This document shows positions 1 to 5,711 of a stretch of 5,711 bases of DNA, piece after piece; position 1 is the stretch's first letter, and every line of letters begins with the position of its first letter. A model generated the notes under the pieces. That model made no database searches and was not told the DNA's origin. It saw only the letters and a program-made list of their open reading frames with translations. The DNA comes from Candidatus Aminicenantota bacterium (GTDB lineage: Bacteria > Acidobacteriota > Aminicenantia > UBA2199): the NCBI GenBank assembly GCA_023137075.1, contig JAGLQA010000661.1, forward strand, positions 1 to 5,711, in the 5' to 3' direction. A program made the translations under genes and the position numbers.

Positions 1-25
1 GAGCGAAATTTCCCATTTCGGAAAT

Positions 26-41
26 CGAGAAATAGTTCTCG
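26..41. repeat. Small perfect inverted repeat near left edge
   Basis: CGAGAA and TTCTCG form a 6-bp dyad around the 4-base loop ATAG. A second imperfect dyad, ATTTCC/GGAAAT at 8-25, lies just to its left. No T-run follows on the plus strand, so an intrinsic terminator for an upstream gene is not supported. It could be the edge of a mobile or REP-like element, an RNA hairpin or chance. Seen directly; role unknown. Confidence 0.3.
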
Positions 42-200
42 GACAGCCTGTTAAACATTTGTTCTTCCCGAGTCAACTCCATCTATCTTTACGAAAAAGA
101 AAAATTTTTTTTTAGAAATTCATGTTTTTTACGATCAAATAGGGTAGAGGTTAAAAAGTAGCATGTTTTACAAAAATTTAGAGTTAAAACTTCATGAATT

Positions 201-206
201 AGGAGG
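201..206 (+). promoter_or_regulatory. Shine-Dalgarno site that decides the fibre gene start
   Basis: AGGAGG followed by AAAT and then ATG at 211 is a near-consensus ribosome binding site. It selects 211 over the in-frame ATG at 163, which has only a distant GAGG. It also places a classic signal peptide at the very N-terminus. Confidence 0.85.
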
Positions 207-210
207 AAAT

Positions 211-2196
211 ATGAATTTAAAAAAAAAGTTTTCAACAACGTTTGTTTCATTGTTTTTACTTGTATCTTTTTGGATCAGTGCAGAAGGGGCCACAAGTCGT
301 CCCATTGCGGTATCTCCGGGCAGCAACACGGAGGTGACGACGGTATGGCAGAGTTGTCCGACCTTTAGTTGGTCTGCTTTCGATCAAGCCGCGTCATACA
401 GAATTACGGTTTTCGAGGTAGTCGATCCGAAAGTAATGGATTATGAAGAAATGGCTGCCATGACATTGCCGGTGATAACCAAAGATATCCCTGGTCCTGC
501 CTTATCGTACACATTGTCATCGGCAGAAAGCCTCAAGACAGGGAATATGTATACCTGGTATGTCCAGGCTTTGGATGCCTACGGAAATGCCCTGGGGGAT
601 TGGTCCAACGGTAAGGCTTTCAAAGTAGAACAGGAGGTCCGGTTTGCCGGAATCGAAGAGAAGCTTGCCGAAAAATTGAGAGAATACGGTGTAAATAAAG
701 AGGTAATTACTGATGTTCTCAAAGACATAAAGTCAGGTGTAAAAGAGGTGGTTTTAAAGAACGATTACCCAAAATATACTCAAGGGCTTACTGGAGTTAA
801 AGGAACTGAGGGACCTAACACATATTATGGAGTCGGTGCAGGGGCAAGCAACACTACTGGATACTGGGACACTTTCATCGGATTTGATGCCGGAAATGCC
901 AATACTACAGGATATCAAAATACCTTCGTCGGAGATGCCGCTGGGGCCTATAATATAGGCGGATACTCCAACACCCTCATCGGTATGTATGCAGGAATAA
1001 AAAACACCAATGGATTCGCCAACACATTCCTCGGACAAGCCGCTGGATACTCCAATACTACAGGAAACATCAATACTTTTCTTGGACAAGCTGCTGGATA
1101 CTCCAACAAAACAGGAGATGGAAACACCTTTGTCGGATACAATGCCGGGTATAAAAACACCACCGGACAAAGCAATATTTTCATGGGAGTTTGGACTGGA
1201 TATAATAATACTACAGGAGCCGCCAACATCATGGTTGGGAATTATGCTGGATATAGGAATACTGATGGAAGCAGCAACACCTTCGTTGGTAACCGGGCCG
1301 GATATGATAACACCTCAGGGAGTGGGAATACTTTTTCCGGGAATTTGGCCGGAGTAGTTAACACAACCGGGTGCGAGAACACATTTATCGGATATTGGGC
1401 AGGAAAAAGTAACACGGAAGGGAACAATAATACATTCCTTGGAAACTACGCAGGGCTTTCCAACACAACTGGGATAGGAAATGTTTTCCTGGGTTCCCAG
1501 GCAGGATATATTGAAACCGGCTCCAATAAGCTCTACATCGATAATTCCGACACTAACTCTCCCTTAATCTATGGTGAGTTTGATAACAATATTGTCACAG
1601 TTAACGGCAAATTGGGCATTGGCACTAAAACACCGGGCTGGCCCATGGAACTTGAGACCACGGGCAGTAATGCCTGCTTCGTGGTTGACCGCACAGACGG
1701 CGCCACCAACTACATAAATGCCACAGCCAGTTTCGGTAACTTTGGTACGGTGACAAATCACCCTCTTAGGCTCGTAGTAAACAGTACCTGGAAAATGATG
1801 ATCAACCCGGACGGAAGTCTGAGTATGAGTAATGGCGCGACATGTACGGCAGGCGGCGCCTGGCTTAGCGCTTCAAGCAGAGATTTGAAAGAAAACATCG
1901 ACTCTCTTTCCACAGGTGAAGCGTTGGACGTATTAAACAAACTTAACCCGGTAAAATACAATTACAAGGTTGATAAAGAAGATAAATACGTGGGATTCAT
2001 TGCCGAAGATGTTCCCGAATTAGTGGCCACCGCCGACAGGAAAGGCTTAAGCGCCATGGATATTTCCGCGGTCTTAACCAGGGTTGTCCAGGAGCAACAA
2101 AAGATGATCCGGAACCAGCAGCAAGTCAACCGGGATTATAAGAAAATCATATCCGATCTCCAGGAACGAATAGCAAAAATTGAGTCAGAAAAATAA
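211..2196 (+). CDS. Exported fibre-like protein with 17-residue repeats and C-terminal S74 intramolecular chaperone
   Basis: A 661-residue protein. Residues 1 to about 24-27 form a Sec signal peptide (MNLKKK, then a hydrophobic core ending near ISAEGA). Residues 30-140 resemble an Ig/Fn3-like domain (PTFSWSAF, SYRITVFEV, YTWYVQALD). Residues 141-200 are a charged, mostly helical linker. N203-S213 is a half repeat and N214-I434 are thirteen 17-residue repeats, consensus N-T-T-G-x-x-N-T-F-x-G-x-x-A-G-Y-x. Residues 435-476 carry the LYIDNS and GKLGIGTKTPG stalk motifs typical of tail-fibre-domain proteins. The C-terminal 107 residues match the peptidase S74/endosialidase chaperone family: SSRDLKENI with S555 and K560 as the putative Ser-Lys dyad, VGFIAEDVPEL at 594-604, and a coiled coil at about 624-661. 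In that family the chaperone drives trimerisation and then cuts itself off before the Ser, here predicted between A554 and S555. A trimeric surface fibre is inferred; its ligand is unknown. No phage genes are adjacent, and the signal peptide argues against a virion protein. Confidence 0.9.
   Translation: MNLKKKFSTTFVSLFLLVSFWISAEGATSRPIAVSPGSNTEVTTVWQSCPTFSWSAFDQAASYRITVFEVVDPKVMDYEEMAAMTLPVITKDIPGPALSYTLSSAESLKTGNMYTWYVQALDAYGNALGDWSNGKAFKVEQEVRFAGIEEKLAEKLREYGVNKEVITDVLKDIKSGVKEVVLKNDYPKYTQGLTGVKGTEGPNTYYGVGAGASNTTGYWDTFIGFDAGNANTTGYQNTFVGDAAGAYNIGGYSNTLIGMYAGIKNTNGFANTFLGQAAGYSNTTGNINTFLGQAAGYSNKTGDGNTFVGYNAGYKNTTGQSNIFMGVWTGYNNTTGAANIMVGNYAGYRNTDGSSNTFVGNRAGYDNTSGSGNTFSGNLAGVVNTTGCENTFIGYWAGKSNTEGNNNTFLGNYAGLSNTTGIGNVFLGSQAGYIETGSNKLYIDNSDTNSPLIYGEFDNNIVTVNGKLGIGTKTPGWPMELETTGSNACFVVDRTDGATNYINATASFGNFGTVTNHPLRLVVNSTWKMMINPDGSLSMSNGATCTAGGAWLSASSRDLKENIDSLSTGEALDVLNKLNPVKYNYKVDKEDKYVGFIAEDVPELVATADRKGLSAMDISAVLTRVVQEQQKMIRNQQQVNRDYKKIISDLQERIAKIESEK
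850..1512 (+). repeat. Thirteen in-frame 51-bp (17-residue) tandem repeats
   Basis: Thirteen consecutive units of exactly 51 bp encode N-T-x-G-x-x-N-T-F-x-G-x-x-A-G-x-x with no insertion or deletion, preceded by a half unit (residues 203-213). The N, G, F/L-x-G and A-G positions are nearly invariant, while positions 5-6, 12-13 and 16-17 vary. DNA identity between most units is low, so the array is old and held by protein-level selection. The units starting at 1021 and 1072 share the same NTFLGQAAGYS peptide and are close at DNA level, suggesting a recent duplication. Regular Gly and Asn positions suggest one coil of a stacked beta-solenoid or trimeric beta-prism per unit, which is inference. 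Confidence 0.95.
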
Positions 2197-2212
2197 CACT
2201 TAAGCAGACATT

Positions 2213-2234
2213 TAAATACAGATTTAAGTATTTA
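2213..2234. other. Weak AT-rich hairpin after the fibre gene
   Basis: TAAATAC and GTATTTA pair as a 7-bp stem around an 8-base loop, 16 bases after the fibre gene stop. The following bases, TTGTCGTTGG, are not a real U-tract and the stem has almost no GC, so it is a poor intrinsic terminator. An overlapping alternative pairing (ACTTAA with TTAAGT) is also possible. Confidence 0.25.
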
Positions 2235-2262
2235 TTGTCGTTGGCATAGAAAGAGATAATAC

Positions 2263-2306
2263 TCGGAATTTGGGGTGGACAACATGGGGCCACCCCCAAA
2301 TTCCGA
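2263..2306. repeat. Long near-perfect inverted repeat between convergent genes
   Basis: The left arm 2263-2278 and right arm 2290-2306 pair over 16 base pairs with a single extra C in the right arm, around an 11-base loop. The arms read CGGAATTTGGGGTGG and, on the other strand, CGGAATTTGGGGGTGG. There is no T-run on either side, so it is not a canonical intrinsic terminator, although a stem this strong between convergent genes could still halt transcription from both sides. The GGAATTTGGGG core resembles REP-like palindromes associated with IS200-like (Y1/RAYT) transposases in environmental genomes. That resemblance is from memory and no transposase is in the window. Confidence 0.6.
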
Positions 2307-2424
2307 TAACACTGTCAGATATAAAAGTACTAACCCGGTTGCTTTAGTCAACACCAGGTCGAATTCCATTCCGGGAGGAATAAACGATTCCCAGGGATTG
2401 GCCTATATTGTTTTCCGTCTTCTT

Positions 2425-2985
2425 TTACACCCCACCTTCAAGTCGAAAATGATGCAAATTGTAACGCTGAACACCCGCCCATTGACGAGTTTGTGGGTGA
2501 ATGACCGCAAATTCCAACGCTCGTGGAAACCAGGCGATTTCTTCCCGGTCACAATGATTTTTTACAGATAATTCCGCTGCACCGAAACCTAACCGATAAT
2601 GACCGAAAGAACTGACCGCTCCGTCCTGTATTTTATCATCTCCTGAATTTATAACAGCAAGGGTATTACTATCCAGGACACAAATATGACGATCTCCCCA
2701 AGAACCACCACGAACTTCCATTTTAATTCCATCTTTTGAAAAGGTTATCTCCTCAACCCATTTTTCAAAAACTTTTTTTCGGCATATTTCCTTAAGTTTA
2801 AATGCGCTACTGCTATCGCTGCCTATTTCCCATAAAATAATCATTCCACTGCGCATCCCGGCTGCTAATTTAGAGCCATCTACGGAAAATGCTAATGACA
2901 AAATCGATTCACTCGTTTCCGGGAGATCAAGAACATTCTCAAACGTTCTTAACCGCCACTTATATTGGGACGGAGTTTTACTTTT
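2425..2985 (-). pseudogene. C-terminal remnant of a WD40-repeat protein
   Basis: The minus-strand frame is open from just after a TAA at 2986-2988 to the TAA at 2425-2427, 186 codons. There is no ATG or GTG start; the first usual initiator is a TTG at 2899-2901 without a clear ribosome binding site, giving at most 158 residues. The content is clearly WD40: W-R-L-R-T-F-E-N-V leads into ILSLAFSVDGSKLAAG and MIILWEIG, a textbook blade. A weaker blade follows (EEITFSKDGIKMEV, ICVLDSNTLAVIN). The C-terminus (EEIAWFPRALEF ending RLEGGV) resembles the closing segment of large NACHT- or caspase-linked WD40 proteins. Roughly two blades are present where a propeller needs about seven, so the 5' part has been lost. 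A short functional protein from TTG cannot be excluded. It lies downstream of, and on the same strand as, the propeller gene. Confidence 0.6.
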
Positions 2986-3090
2986 TTACTTCTTGGCATC
3001 TTTATTAATTGCATCACAGTACATCTTTCCCGGTGAATTAAATTTGACATTAGTAAATATACCTGGTTTATATCTCTTTATTTTTTTCAT
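2986..3090 (-). CDS. Possible 34-residue basic peptide, unrecognised family
   Basis: ATG at 3090-3088 opens a 34-codon frame ending in TAA at 2986-2988 and overlapping the last 23 bases of the propeller gene in another frame. The peptide starts MKKIKRYKPGIF, continues through TNVKFNSPGKMYC and ends in DAKK. It has 10 Lys/Arg, a single Cys (C25) and aromatic-X-(N/S/D) triads FTN (12-14), FNS (17-19) and YCD (24-26). A YKP/KP leader-like start followed by such triads recalls precursors of radical-SAM-modified peptides, and the KP-F-T part is vaguely PqqA-like. However, the PqqA Glu is absent and no maturase or RRE gene lies in the window. No good ribosome binding site is visible (the nearest AGGA is about 20 bases upstream), so translation would rely on coupling to the propeller gene. 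It may instead be the 5' end of the WD40 reading frame, which continues in the same frame after the TAA, or chance. Confidence 0.35.
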   Translation of the reverse strand: MKKIKRYKPGIFTNVKFNSPGKMYCDAINKDAKK

Positions 3091-5434
3091 TATTAGTTAT
3101 AATAAATAGTTTTCCTGAGAGATAATCCGTGATCCAGAGCCGGCCTTTATCGTCCTTTTTGATGCGGTTGATTTCGAAGACGGCATCCCCGAACTGGCCT
3201 CTAACATAAAAAGCGCTGTTGTTGGTATCCAGCGAGGTTTCGCCGTAGGGATAATCCTCCTGGTGAATTAGAGTAAATTCCCGCTGCGCCGGTGAGAAGG
3301 ACAGGATTTTTAAAGAATTAGCCGTGTGTGAAGTGATAATAAGGTTCTCTCCGGCATTAACAAGATTGCCGGGTTTACCTGGAAAGGGAATGGGATAGGT
3401 ATTGCCAGCCTTGCCCAGAGCCTGCAAAGAGTTATGATTGTGGTTGATTACATAAAGGATTTTATTATGCAGCGCCAGTTTAGTGGGCTTGTTTCCTGTC
3501 TTGATCTTTTGTACTGAAAAATCTTCTTTATCTATGATGGCAATGGTGTCGCTGTCAAAGTTAGCCACATATATGTTATTTTCATTAAATACCAGGTCTA
3601 TTGGAGTTAACCCGGTGGGATACTTTAAAATCACTTTTTTGGTTTCCAGGTCAATAACCTGCAGGATACCCGCCTCCTCATCTTTCTCTCCAGTCCTGAC
3701 CAGGTAGAGCCAGTTCTCAGCCGGGTCATATTTTAAGATTCTCTGGGTGGTCTCCCTTTGCACATAGTCATCTAATTCAATACGCTGATTCCCCAGGTTG
3801 GGATGGCGAATCTCGTCGGGGAAAGAGAAGATAAATTGTTTCTCTCTACCCCAATTGTTTTGCAGCCCATATAAAGCGCCATCTTTAGCTACTACAATCC
3901 TGTGGGACAGGCGGGGTATCCTGCGGTCGTTCAATGCCAATGTTTTAGCATCGATCCCCATAATACCGTTCCTGGATGCCCAGATGTAGACCGTAGGCCA
4001 GTAGGATTGGTGGGGGCCGTAAGAGAGATTTATATTTCCTGTTTTGTTGTGAACCGCATGACAGGGATAATCATAGGGTAGTTGAAGAATCTTAAAACTG
4101 CCGTCCACTTTAACCTCGGCAAACTCATCTTCGCTGTTGAAAACCAGGAACGAATCCTTGCCGGCCAGGGAAATTAAATCTACCGGGGCCCAGCCTGTGT
4201 AAATTTTCTCTTTTTTTCCTGATAGGGGATTGAGAACCGTCAAGGCAGCCCCGAAAGAGCCGTTAACCGCGCTTGCACCCAGGGGGATGTAGAGTTTGTT
4301 ATCTCCGGGGTTAAAAGCCATATTGAACATGTGGGGCAGAATCCCCACATCACGGAAGCGTTTTTTTAATCGCCTGGCTTTTAGATCGATTACATCTACT
4401 TCACCATATGCCCAACTGGAGATGTAGAGGAGATCGTTTTTTATATCCAGGGCTGTGGCATCGTTGCCGTAAGCTGGAATCTTAATCTCTTCCACTTTAC
4501 CTCTATTTTTAAAATCCACCAGGTGCAGAGAGGGGTGATTGTCATAGGGAACATATACCTGGTCGGAGCGAGGATTGTAGTTGATACCCACTCCCTCACT
4601 GAGACCGGGAAGAGGAACCACTACATCCCTCTCTTTGAGTATATCGATCTTAACGGCCTCGGTCACTGCCCGTTTTGCGGTCTCAATAACCATGTAAAGG
4701 TGGTGAGTTTTATAGTTATAACCGGCAAAATGCCATCTCTTACCGCCCTGAACGGCTATTTTCCTCTTTTTCAGCAGTTTTGCAGTGTTAGCGGAAAAGA
4801 GGTAAAGAGTTGAGCTAAAACCATCTGTGGCAATAACGCGGTTAAGTGAGCTGTCGCATATGACTTTGCGTATAGGTGGGGGAGGAGTCTGGTTAAGGTT
4901 AACTATTTTTTCTACCTTGTCCAGCCATTTTATTTTTTTTATTTTTTTTGATTTGAGCCTGACAAAAGCAAGAAAAGGGCTTGCCCGGCTGACCAGGAAA
5001 GAATCGCCATTTTTATCGTTTACCGCTACCATCTCATATTGTTCATCTGTCTCTATGGTGATACTTTCTTTTTTTTCGGGAAATACAATATGCAAGCTTT
5101 TATTGCCAACAATATAAATATTCCCCCTTTTTTTATCCAGGCTCAATGCTTCACTCTTTAAATACTGGGGCACCCTATTTTTTAGCGGAATATTTATAAC
5201 AGAACGGTTATCTGCCCCCGGCTTGATAATGGATATTGACGCGGTATTGGTATTCACCAATATAATCCGTTCCCTGACCGCGTCAGCTGTTACCAGCAGC
5301 GGACCGGCTCCATTAACCTTAAGGCCGAACCGGGACAAGAAATCGACTTTTTTTACAGAGTAATCCCCATGAATAGAAAAAATGCCAGATAAAAAGATTA
5401 TAAGAAAAATAAATAAACGAACTAACCTGGACAT
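3068..5434 (-). CDS. Exported YncE/YVTN-like beta-propeller protein
   Basis: A 788-residue protein. Residues 1-23 form a signal peptide (MSRLVRLFIF and a long Leu/Ile/Phe core ending SIHG) with no lipobox Cys, so the mature protein is probably periplasmic or secreted. The rest is a run of beta-propeller blades: ILVNTNTA (58-65), VYVPYDNH (about 293), YISSWAYGEVDVIDL (337-351), YIPLG (382), YVANFDSDTIAIID (from 622) and a final NHL/SMP-30-like GRLWITDY (764-771). Size and repeat spread suggest two propellers, about 13-14 blades, roughly twice a single YncE domain; this is inference. A PPPP stretch lies near residue 183. A Cys/His-rich segment (C458, then HAVH and GPHQ) is notable, but no known metal site is matched. 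No catalytic motif is recognised. The start at 5434 is chosen for its AGGAGGT site and the signal peptide; an upstream in-frame ATG at 5500 would add 22 non-signal residues. Its 3' end overlaps a possible short peptide ORF. Function unknown; binding or scaffold roles are common for such propellers. Confidence 0.85.
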   Translation of the reverse strand: MSRLVRLFIFLIIFLSGIFSIHGDYSVKKVDFLSRFGLKVNGAGPLLVTADAVRERIILVNTNTASISIIKPGADNRSVINIPLKNRVPQYLKSEALSLDKKRGNIYIVGNKSLHIVFPEKKESITIETDEQYEMVAVNDKNGDSFLVSRASPFLAFVRLKSKKIKKIKWLDKVEKIVNLNQTPPPPIRKVICDSSLNRVIATDGFSSTLYLFSANTAKLLKKRKIAVQGGKRWHFAGYNYKTHHLYMVIETAKRAVTEAVKIDILKERDVVVPLPGLSEGVGINYNPRSDQVYVPYDNHPSLHLVDFKNRGKVEEIKIPAYGNDATALDIKNDLLYISSWAYGEVDVIDLKARRLKKRFRDVGILPHMFNMAFNPGDNKLYIPLGASAVNGSFGAALTVLNPLSGKKEKIYTGWAPVDLISLAGKDSFLVFNSEDEFAEVKVDGSFKILQLPYDYPCHAVHNKTGNINLSYGPHQSYWPTVYIWASRNGIMGIDAKTLALNDRRIPRLSHRIVVAKDGALYGLQNNWGREKQFIFSFPDEIRHPNLGNQRIELDDYVQRETTQRILKYDPAENWLYLVRTGEKDEEAGILQVIDLETKKVILKYPTGLTPIDLVFNENNIYVANFDSDTIAIIDKEDFSVQKIKTGNKPTKLALHNKILYVINHNHNSLQALGKAGNTYPIPFPGKPGNLVNAGENLIITSHTANSLKILSFSPAQREFTLIHQEDYPYGETSLDTNNSAFYVRGQFGDAVFEINRIKKDDKGRLWITDYLSGKLFIITNNEKNKEI

Positions 5435-5437
5435 TTT

Positions 5438-5444
5438 ACCTCCT
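5438..5444 (-). promoter_or_regulatory. Shine-Dalgarno site of the propeller gene
   Basis: Read on the minus strand, AGGAGGT then AAA precedes ATG at 5434. This near-consensus site decides the start against the ATG at 5500, which has no purine-rich site at the right distance. Confidence 0.85.
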
Positions 5445-5510
5445 AAAAAGAAGCTGCCCTGCTGGATGGGATTGAGCTTTTTGAAAATATAAGTTACCAT
5501 ATTATTGCCG

Positions 5511-5537
5511 ATTTTACAACAAAATAGTGATTGCTAA
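5511..5537 (-). promoter_or_regulatory. Weak candidate promoter for the propeller gene
   Basis: On the minus strand TTAGCA (5537-5532) and TAAAAT (5516-5511) resemble -35 and -10 boxes, with 4/6 and 5/6 matches to sigma-70 consensus, separated by 15 bases, which is shorter than the usual 16-18. The site lies about 80 bases before the start codon. It is plausible only because of position and the AT-rich surroundings. Confidence 0.2.
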
Positions 5538-5560
5538 CCCCCCATTTTTTTTCATGCTGC

Positions 5561-5574
5561 CGCCCGGACGGGCG
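5561..5574. repeat. Short GC-rich dyad in AT-rich upstream region
   Basis: CGCCC and GGGCG flank GGAC; including the next pair gives CGCCCG/CGGGCG. It stands out as an all-GC island within an AT-rich stretch. On the minus strand it is followed by an A-run, not a T-run, so it is not an intrinsic terminator for that strand; on the plus strand the T-run precedes it. It could be a protein-binding site or a 5'-leader hairpin of the propeller transcript. Role unknown. Confidence 0.35.
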
Positions 5575-5613
5575 CTGAGAGGATTAAATCCCGGAAGATA
5601 AAAAATAATCAAA

Positions 5614-5711
5614 ATGAGAATTGCTGATCGTATTCTTATATATCCCAAATTATCAACTAAGGCTAATTTTTTAGAAAATAACAGTACTTTTTCAGATAAT
5701 TTCAGGTATTG
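5614..5711 (+). CDS. Possible 5' end of a divergent ORF, cut by window edge
   Basis: ATG at 5614 opens a frame of 32 codons that is still open at the window end. It begins MRIADRILIYPKLSTKANF and has a protein-like mix of residues. An in-frame stop (TAA, 5599-5601) lies just upstream, so this is the first possible start. The upstream bases (GATAAAAAATAATCAAA) lack a clear ribosome binding site, and 98 bases are too few to judge. If real, it is divergent from the propeller gene and the two share the 5435-5613 control region. No family is recognised. Confidence 0.3.
   Translation, partial: MRIADRILIYPKLSTKANFLENNSTFSDNFRY

Noticed and set aside
59..89. TTGTTC with TCTATC at 17-base spacing as a promoter for the fibre gene
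   Set aside because: Both boxes are poor matches and similar pairs are common in such AT-rich DNA, so the transcription start cannot be placed.
2..115. Frame open from the left edge to a TAG at 113, possible end of an upstream gene
   Set aside because: The 37 codons show no recognisable motif, end in a Lys/Phe run caused by A- and T-tracts, and contain the inverted repeat. There is not enough to call a gene.
163..210. Upstream ATG adding 16 residues to the fibre protein
   Set aside because: It lacks a well-placed ribosome binding site and would bury the signal peptide, while AGGAGG sits exactly before the ATG at 211.
754..1427. Several long open frames antisense to, or out of frame with, the fibre repeats
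   Set aside because: They arise because the 51-bp periodic sequence avoids stops in several frames at once. Their products are low-complexity repeats (for example FPVVLEYPA-like) and have no ribosome binding sites.
850..1512. Regular 51-bp periodicity considered as a CRISPR array
   Set aside because: There are no conserved DNA repeats separated by unique spacers. The periodicity is in an open reading frame and conservation is at protein level.
2275..2571. Plus-strand 98-codon frame starting inside the long dyad
   Set aside because: It overlaps the WD40 remnant on the other strand, begins in a hairpin loop region, has no ribosome binding site and shows no family features.
3483..5117. Plus-strand frames of 63-96 codons inside the propeller gene
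   Set aside because: They are antisense shadows of a gene with strong domain evidence. None has a convincing start signal or protein-like motifs.
5514..5555. Minus-strand 13-codon ORF (MKKNGGLAITILL) before the propeller gene, a possible leader peptide
   Set aside because: It has no ribosome binding site, no regulatory codon run and no terminator/antiterminator pair after it. Chance is the simplest explanation.

Overview
The window looks like bacterial accessory DNA from an uncultured Gram-negative lineage. The basis is two strong AGGAGG ribosome binding sites, two genes with Sec signal peptides, and protein families common in environmental genomes: an S74 tail-fibre-type chaperone, YVTN/YncE-like beta-propellers and WD40 repeats. 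Composition is moderate to AT-rich. The taxon cannot be fixed from this stretch; Acidobacteriota/Aminicenantota-like or Desulfobacterota-like lineages would fit, but that is an impression. No phage structural, replication or transposase gene is present.

Layout. (1) 1-210: AT-rich leader with a small dyad near the left edge and a strong Shine-Dalgarno directly before the first real start. (2) 211-2196 (+): a 661-residue exported fibre-like protein. It has a signal peptide, an Ig/Fn3-like domain, a helical linker, thirteen gap-free 17-residue repeats, a GIGT-type stalk and a C-terminal S74 intramolecular chaperone with an apparent Ser/Lys autocleavage dyad. (3) 2197-2424: convergent intergenic gap containing a weak AT hairpin and a long near-perfect dyad at 2263-2306. 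(4) 2425-2985 (-): a headless C-terminal remnant of a WD40 protein. (5) 2986-3090 (-): a possible 34-residue peptide gene that overlaps the end of the propeller gene and is in frame with the WD40 remnant, separated from it by one TAA. (6) 3068-5434 (-): a 788-residue exported beta-propeller protein. (7) 5435-5711: its upstream region, with a GC-rich dyad and a possible divergent ORF leaving the right edge.

How the parts relate. The two well-supported genes converge and both encode exported, repeat-built, non-enzymatic-looking proteins, which suggests a cell-surface or periplasmic role, but nothing ties them into one pathway. The most speculative and most interesting item is the short basic peptide after the propeller gene. 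It has a KP-containing leader-like start followed by aromatic-X-(N/S/D) triads and one Cys, features that recall peptides modified by radical-SAM enzymes. No maturase lies in the window, so this remains a hypothesis. The WD40 remnant and the long dyad suggest past rearrangement between the two genes.
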